This document shows positions 22,801-33,959 of a stretch of DNA of 64,000 nt, piece after piece. The stretch's first letter is position 1; each line of letters opens with the position of its first letter. A program made the translations under genes and the position numbers. The notes beneath the pieces are model-generated. The model did no database searches and was not told the origin of the DNA. It was given only the letters and a program-made list of their open reading frames with translations. This stretch comes from Caenorhabditis elegans (lineage: Eukaryota; Nematoda; Chromadorea; Rhabditida; Rhabditidae), in the NCBI RefSeq assembly GCF_000002985.6, contig NC_003283.11, positions 8,928,001 through 8,992,000 of the forward strand, in the 5' to 3' direction.

Positions 22801-25800
22801 CCTATCCCGCTTCTTTCCTTCCCGCACAGACCACCACAGTTTCGGAATGTTTGAACAACACGGTGTGCTGCTGTTGCCGGTGTGACAGCGGCCCCCCGAT
22901 GGACGGGAAATATCGAGAGATGGTGAGAAGCAGAAATAGAGAAGAAATTGTACGGAAGAGTACAGTTTGGTGGTGAGAGAAGGCGCAAGAATCGGACGGA
23001 GGTCTAGTTATGTTTGTAGTCCCAAGGCGTGTATTATATTCAGAAATGTGCTTATACGTCTTGTGAGCATTGCTTAGCGCTTAAAGTGATTTTAAATCGT
23101 TCGTATAGCTGAAATTTAATCGAAAATTAAAAATTTTCTTAATATATATTGAATCTCCTCTCTGTGTTCATTTTAATCACCTGTAGAAACGCATAAAGAG
23201 TAGAAAGTGAAAAGAGGGCGGGCAAGTTAAGTGTTTGATTCATCATTAGGCGCAAATATAGTTAGGAGCATAAGAGGAGTGTCGTGTGTCTAATCAGCAA
23301 CTAGTCATACTCTGCAATCTACATACCACGCTCATTTTCTATCGATTTCCGTGTCTCTAACACCGTTCTGTTTGAAAAAAACTGTTTTTATTTTGGAGAA
23401 AGAATTTTACTATACAATTCAGCTTTCACTATGACGTTTGCTAATTCTGTAAGTTTTTTTGCTTCATCTTTTAACTTGCTTCATAAGCATAATAATTTGA
23501 ATTATAATTGAAAAATGTTATTGGCTGTGCAGCCCTTTCTCTTTTTCTCCGCAAAAAATTAGTTTTAATAATGGTCTCGATAATCTTTTTTCTTTATCGA
23601 AGAAAATATTAAATGATCACCACACTTTAAAAATGCATTTTATTTTACATCCTCGTATAGTTTTCAGTATGTCTGTCGATATTTTAATACTATTTGAGTC
23701 ACATTTGGGTTTGTGTACATGGGACAGTCATAAATATGAATCACGTCTCGCATATCGTTTTTTTTGTAACTGGTTTTTCTAACAGCACAAAATCATTATT
23801 TATTATTTCAATACATTCTACAAATTTTGAAAAAAAAAACAATTATTTTTTTTTCAGAAACTGGATCCTGAGGTGATATTCACAAAGCAAGAGCGCATTG
23901 GTCGCGGCTCTTTCGGCGAGGTTTATAAGGGTATTGACAATCGAACTGGACGAGTTGTTGCCATAAAAATCATTGATCTTGAACAAGCAGAAGATGAAAT
24001 TGAAGATATTCAACAGGAAATTCAAGTGCTCAGTCAATGTGATTCACAGTATGTCACCAAATATTTTGGCAGCTTTCTCAAGGTATTTTTTTTATAAATG
24101 AAACTTTAAAAAATCTAAATTGTTTCTGTTTTATTTTTGAAAATTTTTTAAGAAATACAACAAAAAAAAGATAATAAAACCAATCTGAAACATTTTTGAG
24201 CACCTATTTGAGTTTTTTTTTCAATTACACGAGCAAAATAAATTAGAGCAGCTTTAGTTCTATTTATATTGATAAACTTTAGCAATTTGAAAAGTAATCA
24301 ATTTATAGTCACAATCACAACAATTTTTCATGAAAAATTCAATTAAAGTAATTTCGTTTCCAAATTTGAGTTATCATTATTTTGGCTCAGCATGTTCCTC
24401 GTTAATTCACTAGAGTTTACCATTTTAAATACCATGTCTTACAATTTTTTCTATTTTTCAGGGATCAAAATTATGGATCATTATGGAATACCTCGGTGGA
24501 GGCTCAGCGCTCGATTTAACTAAAAGTGGAAAGCTGGACGAAAGTCATATCGCTGTGATTCTTCGCGAAATTTTGAAAGGTCTCGAGTATCTGCATAGTG
24601 AAAGAAAAATCCACAGAGATATTAAAGGTGAGCTTTTTTAGTTTAAAATAATTTCCAAATTAAATAAAAATTCGAACATTTTTAAATGGTTTTTATTTCA
24701 ATTTATTCTATGTTTGGGATTCAGGAGCCAACGTTTTGTTGGACCGTCAAACAGCGGCTGTAAAAATTTGTGATTATGGTGTGGCAAAACCACTCGACAC
24801 AGTTTTGAAAGCGAATACTTTTGTGGGAACTCCGTTTTTTATGGCTCCTGAAGTGGTTAAAGGCGAATATAGTATTGAGGTACTTTCAAATGATGTCCTC
24901 TTTCCCCACATATTGTCGTCTTTTGTGATTGATATCTAGTGCTTAATCTGTTTCCCGGGAAATCATAATCACCTATTGTATTACAACCCTTTTGTTCACC
25001 TTTTGTTCTGTTTTCAGCTGCAAATGTACTTGTAAGTGAGCACGGTGATGTGAAGGTCGCCGATTTTGGAGTTGCTGGACAATTGACTGAAACTGTCAAA
25101 AAACGTATCACATTTGTCGGATCGCCGTTTTGGATGGCCCCCGAGCTCATTAAACAATCAAGTTACGACTATAAGGTAAAGCTTTCTTCCTTTTATGTTT
25201 CCTATGTAAATTCACCCTGGTTCGATTAGTATCGTGAATGAAAAAATTACGGGAAAGTATAGTGAAACTTTGGAATATAATAAGGTATTTTTTGGTTAAA
25301 TTTATTGTTAAAGAAATTATTTTCTGTCAACCTTTTCGAAGTTTCACTGATTTTTCAATTATTCCAAAATTCTTTGAATAAAAACAAATTAAAGCCAGAA
25401 TAAATCAAGTTGAAGTTCGAAGGAGCCTTTCTCGATCAAAAATCCTGATTTTCCGAAGTTAGAACATCTAAACTTTTCTGTAATTTTCTCATTCACCATA
25501 CTTCTTATTTCAACCATATCACAATCTAAAATATGCAATTCAGGCTGATATCTGGTCATTAGGAATCACAGCAATTGAACTGGCAAATGGTGAACCTCCG
25601 CATTCTGATCTTCATCCAATGCGTGTATTATTCTTGATCCCGAAAAATCCACCTCCAGTATTACAAGGAAGTCAGTGGTCGAAACCATTTAAAGAGTTTG
25701 TTGAAATGTGTCTGAATAAGGATCCTGAAAATGTAGGTGTTCAAATGTTTGGTGAAGTTAATTTTTAATTTTTTTGATTCTTGCAGAGACCATCCGCAAG

Positions 25801-27414
25801 CACTCTTCTTAAACATCAATTTATCAAACGAGCCAAGAAGAATAGTATTCTGGTAGATCTCATCGAACGAGCAGCCGAATATCGGTAATTTATTGACCCA
25901 TTTTCACATTTTCTGAAAATTTCCTATTTTTCTTCAGGTTGAGGACGGGAGTTTCAAGTGACAGTGATTTAGACGAAGATTCTGATGGCGGAGGTGGAAC
26001 AAGTAAATGGGATTATCCAACGGTCCGCGGGCCACGTGTTTCAGCAGATGATGATGGGACTGTACGACAAAGGACTGATAGGCCAAGAGCTCAAGTTGAT
26101 CGAAGATCGCCTAGTGGATCTCCGGGTGGTACCATAGTTAGAGTGAGTATTACACTTTTGAAAATATTTTAATTTTATTTCTGCCGAAATGATAAAATAT
26201 TATAGTTCAAAAAAACTAATGTTCTTATTTACTGACAAAAAGCAATGCAAATTGATGTCGCCCTGTTGTTAAGAAAATTAAAGCGCTATCGCATGTTAGA
26301 AGCCCCACAGTATTCAATTTTAAGCATACCTGACTAGAACAAAAACTAGAAGAACTTTTTTGGATTTACGATTTTCAAAAAAAACGACAAAAAGATATTC
26401 CTGGGGAGACCATTTTTCATTTTTTTAAAAAATAATTCATTCATACTGATGAAATTACTGTATCTATTAAAATTAAGCGATCTTTTTTTCTATACTCTTT
26501 TTTAAAAAAATAACTGATTTTAGGGAAGTCCACAAGTTGCTGCAGTTGCCGAACAGCTTCGAAATTCTTCGGTTGGCTCCTCTGGTTATGGATCAGGCGG
26601 AAACTCGGCATCGTCTCAATATGCAACATCATCATTGCCTCAATCTCATACAGCTTCATCTGGAGGTGCTACTACCATCACGCTTGGAAGTCCAAATGGA
26701 AGTCCAACATCTTCACTTGCAAGAACACAATCCATGGTATCACCAAGTGGACAACGATCCGGTTCTGCCCAATCTTGGGAACTTGAACGTGGAAATCGAC
26801 CTATGAGCGAACGGGTATCATCGCAAGTATCCCCGTCGAAATATAACCAACACAGGACATCATCGAGCAATGGTGTGCAAGGTGGAAGTGGTGGTCGTCG
26901 AGAATACATCAATGGATCTGGATCTGGATTAAATGGAAATAGTTCTAATCAGAATCATTCTGAATATTCGGATGCCGTGCGACAACGTGGACCAGGAGGG
27001 TCCGGTGGTAGACTTGATTATCGTGAAAGCCATGTTCCGACATCGTCACAAGAAAATCTGAATCATGGTAGAATGTACGGGTACGGAGCGCCACCACCAT
27101 CAAGAGAAGCTAATAATGTTCCAATGCCTCGTGTGAAAGGTGCCCTCGATTGTAGTCTTCTTCCGGCAATCGAACATTTGTCTCGAACACGTCATGCGAC
27201 TGCTGCTCTCGATCAATTGAGACACGTTTTTCGAGATGTTGAAGATTCTTGTCCTGGAATCTGTAATGAGTTAATCGAAGAGTTGATGCAAAGAATTGCA
27301 GTTCCTCAGGTTTGTGGAAGCTCTTTTATACTTTTAAAACAATTATCTGACATTTAGGTGAGCCAAAGTGACCTCGATGCTGCCATTCGCCGACTGACAA
27401 CCCCACCATCTTAA
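19811..27414 (+). CDS. gck-1: GCK-1, GCKIII-family Ser/Thr kinase (MST3/MST4/STK25 type), 653 aa
   Basis: The longest-range model joins 19811-19888, 23858-24082, 24462-24627, one of two alternative exons (25018-25175 or 24725-24879), 25544-25732, 25787-25884, 25938-26142, 26524-27309 and 27358-27414. With the DFG exon it is 653 aa. Kinase landmarks are the glycine loop IGRGSFGEV (41-48), Lys63, HRDIK (152-156), DFG (172-174) and APE (197-199). A Ser/Gly-rich linker of about 250 residues follows. A helical C-terminus containing [16 protein letters not shown] is typical of GCKIII kinases, where it binds CCM3/PDCD10. Known biology: worm GCK-1 works with CCM-3 in germline integrity, apoptosis restraint, cytokinesis and tubulogenesis. 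Four first exons, all ending in phase 0, feed exon 23858, implying several promoters. The assignment is firm; isoform usage is inferred. Confidence 0.95.
20708..21235 (+). CDS. gck-1: gck-1 alternative first exon encoding a 176-aa N-terminal extension
   Basis: This is an open 176-codon exon that starts [11 protein letters not shown] and ends in phase 0 at a GTGAGT donor, so it joins the common kinase exon at 23858 to give an 803-aa isoform. An acceptor-like AATTCAG lies directly before GTATG, as expected for a spliced-leader site. Joining the first gck-1 exon (ending 19888) to that acceptor reaches a stop within twelve codons, so this exon is a separate start and not an internal one. The encoded region is Pro/Ser-rich with no domain I recognise. 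Confidence 0.85.
21658..21690 (+). CDS. gck-1: gck-1 alternative first exon (11 aa)
   Basis: ATG followed by ten codons ([11 protein letters not shown]) ends in phase 0 at a strong GTAAGC donor, compatible with the common exon at 23858. It would give a 638-aa isoform. It is too short to be found by length alone; support comes from start, phase and donor. Confidence 0.65.
23431..23448 (+). CDS. gck-1: gck-1 alternative first exon (6 aa)
   Basis: MTFANS ends in phase 0 at GTAAGT, about 410 bp before the common kinase exon. An acceptor-like CAATTCAG lies just upstream of the ATG, consistent with spliced-leader trans-splicing. The predicted isoform is 633 aa. Confidence 0.65.
24725..24879 (+). 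CDS. gck-1: gck-1 alternative activation-segment exon A (DYG type)
   Basis: This 155-nt exon enters in phase 1 and leaves in phase 0, with a good TTCAG acceptor and GTACTT donor. It encodes a complete kinase subdomain VIb-VIII segment: GANVLL after HRDIK, then CDYGVAKP in place of DFGVAGQ, then [15 protein letters not shown]. The catalytic Asn and metal-binding Asp are kept, as is the T-loop threonine in VGTPF. The end (KGEYSIE) differs from the usual KQSxYDxK. It is clearly homologous to the exon at 25018 and arose by exon duplication. Confidence 0.82.
25018..25175 (+). CDS. gck-1: gck-1 alternative activation-segment exon B (DFG type)
   Basis: This 158-nt exon has the same phase-1 entry and phase-0 exit as its neighbour. 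It encodes the canonical GCKIII version: AANVLVSE, then [16 protein letters not shown], then [16 protein letters not shown]. The residue that is threonine in VGTPF of most GCKs is serine here. It yields the 653-aa product. Joining it after exon A would read into a stop within six codons, so the two cannot both be included in a functional message. Confidence 0.9.
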
Positions 27415-29070
27415 ATTTATAATCAAAAGACTTGTATCACAACATGTACTATCGTCAATCAATCTCCAACCTGTATGATATCCAAAGCAAATTATCCCCA
27501 ACTTTTGTGATTTTTCGCTATCCAATTAAGATGGTTTCAATTTCGACCCATTTTGTCTGGAGTTCTTTTCGAAATTGACTCTTATCGAAAAAACAAATCT
27601 CTGTGTTATCCTACTTTTTCCATCACTTTTCTCCGCACGGTTCTCATTATCTTATGCGCTTTTCTTTTTCATTTTGAAAATATTTCTCATTTACTCCCCT
27701 TCTAGTACTATTCGGCCCCATTTTCTCCCAGGAGCAAGTTCTCCACATATCATCACGATTCGATCATTACTTGTAAATATATCAATAGTCGATTCGAGAT
27801 TCATTGATTTTTTTCTCGAATTTCTCATTACCCTTTTCACTTTATTTCCAAACGATTCCGAGTGTTTTCTTCCAACCGCTCAATTTTCCACCTACCTAAT
27901 TGTTCTTTATTATTTTAACCAAACTTTTCGATGATCACCGGTCTCATTCTCCCCATTTAGGTCATTTTTCTCATGTTTATTTTATTTGTGTGTGTGTAGT
28001 TTTAATAACTATTTCTCTTTTTTTCATTTATAATATCTCTCATTGCTCTACATATGTTCATATGTAGAGAAAAGAGAGATTACTATTTCCGCCTTTATCA
28101 CTTTTTTTTCTCATTTGTTTAATTTAAACGCGGTTATTCCTCTTCACTTTTCCCTCCCACCCTTTTTTTGCTCCAAATCAAAAAGTCTTCCATTGACTGG
28201 ATTTATTTTCATTAGTTCATTGATTAGTATTGTATTGGCAGTGTCCAGAGAGACAAACATGGATATGCCTTTGTGAATAAACAATTTAAAATCATGTCTT
28301 ATTACCTATTAAAAAATATGTGTTACTACTTAATCAAACTGCTCGAGTATCTTGAATTATGAATAACGAACATGGAGAGAAAATGGTTTGTTAAATATGA
28401 AATTTGTGAAAGAAGAATTCTAGGTATTTACAAAGATCCAAATGGAATCAACGTGAAACAATATTAACAACTATCCTAGTTGCGCGTAATTGGATGCATG
28501 TATGGTGTTGTCTATGTCTCTTCGTCTGTCGTCATGGCCTTGCCCCGATTCATCGTTTTTTACGTCTTCCACCATCGCTCATTCGACAGTCTCGTTTATT
28601 TCATTTCCTTATCCTGTCGTTTCCTCTTCTTCTACATGACACATTTTGAACGAACGAATTTTACCGTTCTCTTCATTTCATATAATTTTCAACAAAAAAA
28701 AATTCAATTCATTTTTGTCACCCAAATCTCACCCAGTCCAACACCTTTTTATCGTCTGTTCCCTCTATTGTATGTACACTGTCTTCTCTCTCTCTATCTC
28801 TTTTTGACATCAATTTATATCGTCTTCTCTGTCATCTACATCGTCCCGTTTTCTTCATTCAAATCTCGCCACCATCCCAGCTTCTCTTTCTTTTCGGCTT
28901 CTTCTCATATTCCCTAATCCGAATGACGCGTGTTCTCTTTTGCCGTTTTTCGCACCGTATTCTCAAAACTACAGATTCTGACGTCACGCTTAGATCTCTT
29001 TATTGATTTTTACTTATTCAAATTAAATATCTCAAATTTTACAGAGAAAAAGGTCCGTCGGGTCGGGCCG
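27415..29070. terminator. gck-1 3' UTR and spacer before the TTC17-like gene
   Basis: Pyrimidine-rich DNA, mostly T and C. An AATAAA occurs at 28276-28281, so the gck-1 3' UTR may reach about 880 nt. A short perfect hairpin (11-bp stems, 2-nt loop) lies near 28047-28070. A TTTTACAG acceptor about 28 nt before the next ATG (near 29042) looks like a spliced-leader site. Long open frames here are low-complexity Phe/Ser-rich and not supported as genes. Confidence 0.5.
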
Positions 29071-32000
29071 ATGAATCGGAAATTCTTCGCATGGCTTTTC
29101 ACACTTCTCATTCTCAACAATGATGTAGTTCTATCAGCATATCACTGGAAAATTAGTGAAGATGGAAAGAAAATCCAGGCAGTTGTTAGTTAATTTTTTT
29201 TAAATAAAACTATTTGAACCAAAAATTTTCAGCCCGACACGAGGTACCATCTAAAATTACCGGGATCGTTGACCGACTTCATAACTCAAGTGGAAAATGT
29301 AAAAGTCGTCGATCGGCAGGCAAATGAGCTGCATGGATCGATGGGAAAAATAAAAAACCACGAGAATTTCGATAATCCAAAGTTTGAAGAAGACTTTAGG
29401 CGACAAGAAGAAGCATGTGTGTGAGTAATTTTAAATAACGGTAATTAAAAATATTTAATTTAGATAAGTTAGTTTTTGGTAAATTATCATCAGTATAAAA
29501 CTCATTTTTGGGCAAAATTGTTCAATATTAAATTTCCTATATTTCCAGAAAATCGCGTGGAATACGACTGCAATCCGACAGTTTCCACACGTCTTTCACC
29601 GCGGAACTGTGTCCCGAGTTCCATGAGTCATATCAACAATATACTGCATTTGTCAAAGAATACTTTGGATCACCACCGGACAGTGATAAACGACCGCCTA
29701 GATGTAATTATTGGTTTGAAGCAGTCAAGATGAAGGGTCAGAATAATGTGGTAAGTTGTTTCATACTTTAACAACGAATCCAATATTATTTCAGGACCTT
29801 GGAAAAAGCTTACAAGATAAGTATGACGCTGATGACGACATGTATCTGAAAGTTCTTGACTTGTACTTCCCAGGATTCGCCAAATTCACGCGAGGATCCG
29901 AAGGAATGTCTCGCTTCGGAAATATGTTGTCAAGTATGCTGAGTCACGCTGATGAGGTTTGGATTAATAATTAACAATGCGATTTAATAAAACTAGAAAT
30001 TTCAGAGAGTATCTCGCAATGCCTATCTTCATATGGCAGCTGCTGCCTACTGGAGAGCTCAAGGAAAGATTTCAGATGCGTTCACGTGCTATGCAACAGG
30101 GATACATTTTGTGTATGTTTAAGCAAGGAAAATCTGTAAAAATTACATTAAAACATTTCAGAAACGACGAAAATCGAGCACCCCACATCGGTGCATTCCA
30201 TCCATCACATGCAGAACATACTATCAGATTGTCTATCGCAACTCTTCTGAATAGAGCCGGATACTCTGTAGAAGCTCATATTATTCTTAAAGTAAGCTCA
30301 GATCCATCTAAAAGTATTATATATGAAATCCTTTTTCAGCAACTCACTTCTACTAACACTGTGGCATGTTATAGCGGAATGATGCATGCAGCAACTGGAG
30401 ATGCTTCAGTTCTAACTGGTCCGGAATCAGCTATCGACTATGATACCGAACAAATATCAATTCAATTGAAATTGACGAATAAAGAGCGAAAAAGCATGTT
30501 CAGCAACACTTTCTACAATTATGCAAAAGCAGCAAGTGATTTCAAGGTATCAATTTTTATTCTCATTTTTGTTCCAGAATATATACTTTTTTCAGGCTGC
30601 AAAAAAAGAACACAATCAAAAGGATGGAGAACTTTTCGATCAATCTTTTGATTCTGTTGAATCAAAAGCTTCTGTAATTTCATGTCATTTGAGGCTGTAT
30701 TCAGCTCTTGAAAAACAGAAAAAGAACCTTGAAGAGCTAGTCGTTGAGAAAACAAATTTTCAAGAATCATACAATAAACGAGTTGAGATGAACTCAAATA
30801 TTTTATCACTGATGCCATCAGCAGAAGCACGAGCTAATAGTCTACTTTTCTATGATCAAATCAAATATGGTGCACATCCCCGTTAGTATTAAATTTGAGT
30901 TATGTTAAGAAATCACAAAAAAAGTTTTCAGATCGAAAATGCCAGAGAGCGCAGATTAATAGATTCCCTGCCACAAATCATAAACTGAACTGGGCAACCA
31001 CGATGATTTGCTCGGTGAGTGTTTTCTATACTTGTTATCCGAAGTAGATCATATTCGTATTTCAGCTATCCTGTACTCCTGAAAAATACGAGGAATCAAT
31101 GGCGCCGCTGCGAGAGAAAACTTTACGAAATCGTCCGGCGATCAATGAAACTTCGTGGAAAGTTACAGAAGTGTATCCTCCAAATCGAGCATTTGAGAAG
31201 ACATTGTTCGATATTTCAAGAAATAGTCAGCAGGATGGATACTTCAGAATGATAGAACCCCGCTTCACTAATAAAGAGTTCGTTTTCACAAACATTAAAC
31301 ACTTTATCAAAGTTAAAAACTGATAAGATTAAAAAAAAAAAACTATTTTTTAGAATCGATGAAAGTGTGGATCGATTTTGGAGACGAGCAGATTGGCCGA
31401 ATTCCGTGGATTGTCAAGCTGTAGTGTCGTCATCCAATCCGTTCCGAATCAATACTTTCCCTCAAGTTTTTATTTCACCAGAAAATCGAGGATGGCTGTA
31501 AGTTCATTATATACACTGCTTCCATCAAATATGCTGAATTTTAGTGTCTCCGAACTGTTGACAACTCACATTGGACTTCAATCAGCCGATTCTCTTCCTC
31601 TTCCATGGTTTGAACCAAGATGTGATTTTGTAAAAATGGACGATCTTCGAGTTTTTAGTGGAGTGAGTTTTTATTAAGATTAATTTATCTTTATATACAC
31701 CTTTTTCAGTTTGAAGCGATTGAGCGACTCCTGAATCCAAGATTTGATCGAAAATCCGAAGGCTATGCTGAAAAAACTTTGAAAACGACATTTGTCCGTC
31801 TAGCAGATCGTGTCATCGAAGAACATGAAATGGCTGCAAGAATTCAACTTTTGATGAAACATGTAAGTTCTGAATCCGCTTTTCATTTTTATTGAAATCA
31901 CCTTAATTTTAGACCATCGGTCCAAGATGGGTTTCTCTGAACTTGGCAGGTCTCTACTGGAGGATTCAAGGAAATCCACATCAGGCTACAAAATGTCTTC

Positions 32001-33750
32001 TTGGTGCGTTCCTTGACAAACCTGAAGAATCATTTGTTTCGATTGTTCAACTTGCTCAAGTTATGCTCAAATCAACTAGAATGGTCAATGACGCACACGG
32101 GTTTCTGAATCAACAGCTCAATCTTCTTGGCTACAGTGAACCACTTTTCCATTATGTACAAGGACGTATGAAGCTTCTGCTTCACGATGTGGACAAAGCG
32201 ATTCAGCATCTTAAAGATGCAATGGATAAAGATCCGAATAATCTGGTAATCCAAGAAGATCTTCTCAAAATTGCATGCAGTGGAAAGTCTACAAAATCTG
32301 CCATATCATCACAGTTCCCTACAGTATGCTGCTCGCCAGTTGTTCAGAATGCAGTTTGCATCAGGGTAAATTCAATTTAATAATATATCCTTTAATTTAT
32401 AAATTGGAATTTCAGCCACGAAAAGATTCCGAAGAACAGTGCTACATCGTTGAGTCATCGAACATTCCGGATGCATCACCACAACTAGTCTATCATCGAT
32501 GCAACGGATTCTATGATGGTTTCAGTAAGAAAACGGCAGATTATGCGAGCATCGTCTCACCATTTTTACTCGTTTTCAACACTATTACTCCACGGAATGA
32601 TGTCACCAATTGGGTTAATCAAGTAGATGGAATTCAAACAGTTGAAAGTACTGAAATGCCTCTTGATTATGGTGGATGGAACTCATTTTTCACGGATAGA
32701 CCTGCAGAATGGTGGGACAGTGCCACAAATGAGATGAAGTATATACTTCCGACGAAAAAAGAAAAAGAAGTTGATTCATGGGAAGAATCGTGGGAGTCAG
32801 ATCTAGCTGAAATTCCGGGAAAACCTCTTTCCTACCTGTGGATTCGAGAAAAGTCAATGATGATTCAGTACGACGCCAAATTACCATCTGAGCTGCCAAA
32901 ACCATCAATTCATCAAATTCGACGTGGAGTTTCACTTTTCCCTCCACCACGTGTGGCAACTATGTCTTGTAACGGAGTGGCCAAACCCGAAGCAATGTTC
33001 GAAAATGCTCCATCCACTTGGGTATCGTTAACCGCCAAAGGAGAAGATATTGAAAAATATGTTGATTTACGTGGACCAATGCCTGCAATGGCTTCTCTTC
33101 AACCAATCTGCCCTAATATGGATAAATACAAAAACTCACCCCTTCTTGGACTTGGTCATATTCCTGCTTTTGCTCTTAGCGACCAGTTCTTGTTCTACCA
33201 ACCGGAGAAGGCTCTTGCTGAAGCTCTGAAATCACTTGGCAATGAAAGAGATACTATCGAACATGTAGCTGCTCGACTTCACGCTGCCATGCTTCACAGT
33301 AATGCTAGTATGTTTATTAAACAGTAAGTTTTTCTTATTCATAACATTAATTTTTCAGAGGATGGTCATGTCAGTTGGGTACTCTGTGTACTTTCTTCCC
33401 TCTACTGGAGAGTCACTGGAAATGCTGAAAATGCAATTGGATGCCTCCGATGTGCTCTTCATACTGCTCCACCACACATGAGAGACGTTGCTTTGGTGTC
33501 CCTGGCCAACATCTGCCACCAAGCTGGTCTCTTCAACTCTGCTCTGATCTCTGCCGGTGCTGCTCTCAGTGCTTCTCCTCGTCTAGTCGCCATCCATTTC
33601 ACACTTGGCAACATCTATGCGTCAATTGGAGATTATCAGAGAGCTCTAAACTTCTACTACTCTACATTATCACTTCAAGCAAACTTCCAGCCAGCGAAAG
33701 ATAAAATCCGCACGATATATTGCCATGCTGGGAAAGAATTCGAGTTTTAA
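29071..33750 (+). CDS. TTC17-family tetratricopeptide protein, 1,280 aa
   Basis: Sixteen exons join in phase: 29071-29184, 29233-29420, 29549-29750, 29795-29956, 30006-30112, 30162-30291, 30340-30546, 30596-30881, 30932-31014, 31066-31277, 31354-31497, 31545-31662, 31710-31862, 31913-32365, 32416-33307 and 33359-33750. The N-terminus (MNRKFFAWLFTLLILNN) is a signal peptide. TPR-like helices appear mid-N-terminal (AYLHMAAAAYWRAQGKISDA), again near WVSLNLAGLYWRIQG, and at the C-terminus (LVAIHFTLGNIYASIG). This order, with the Cys/Trp-containing spacer and signal peptide, matches my knowledge of the TTC17 family, which is implicated in actin organisation and ciliogenesis in vertebrates. Its worm role is not known to me. 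Two donors are unusual: exon 10 uses GA/gttcgt and exon 15 uses CTA/gtatgt. Both are needed to keep the frame. Confidence 0.9.
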
Positions 33751-33959
33751 TTGTTGAATTTAATTTGGTTAATTATTCCCTTTTCAATTCGTTAATAGTT
33801 ATAATTTTGCCTCATTTCGTGCCCACCAAGTTTGCTTGTTCACTTTCCACATTCTGTCTTGTTTTCATCAAAACGGGTAAATTATAAATTTCCTCATTTT
33901 TTTCAAAAAAGTTTATATAAATACATATTATGATGATCAAGATAATCTAATCACATGCA
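33751..33959. terminator. Short convergent 3' spacer
   Basis: Only about 210 bp separates the TTC17-like stop from the stop of the first nuclear receptor on the opposite strand. The two transcripts may overlap at their 3' ends. AT-rich, no other feature. Confidence 0.5.

Noticed and set aside
22749-22976. Cys-rich plus-strand open frame inside gck-1 introns
   Set aside because: It passes through a GC-rich intronic patch with no acceptor or partner exon in this frame; only a possible short first exon at its end is kept as a weak finding.
27575-28917. Long Phe/Ser-rich plus-strand open frames
   Set aside because: Low-complexity pyrimidine tract downstream of the gck-1 stop; better explained as 3' UTR and spacer.
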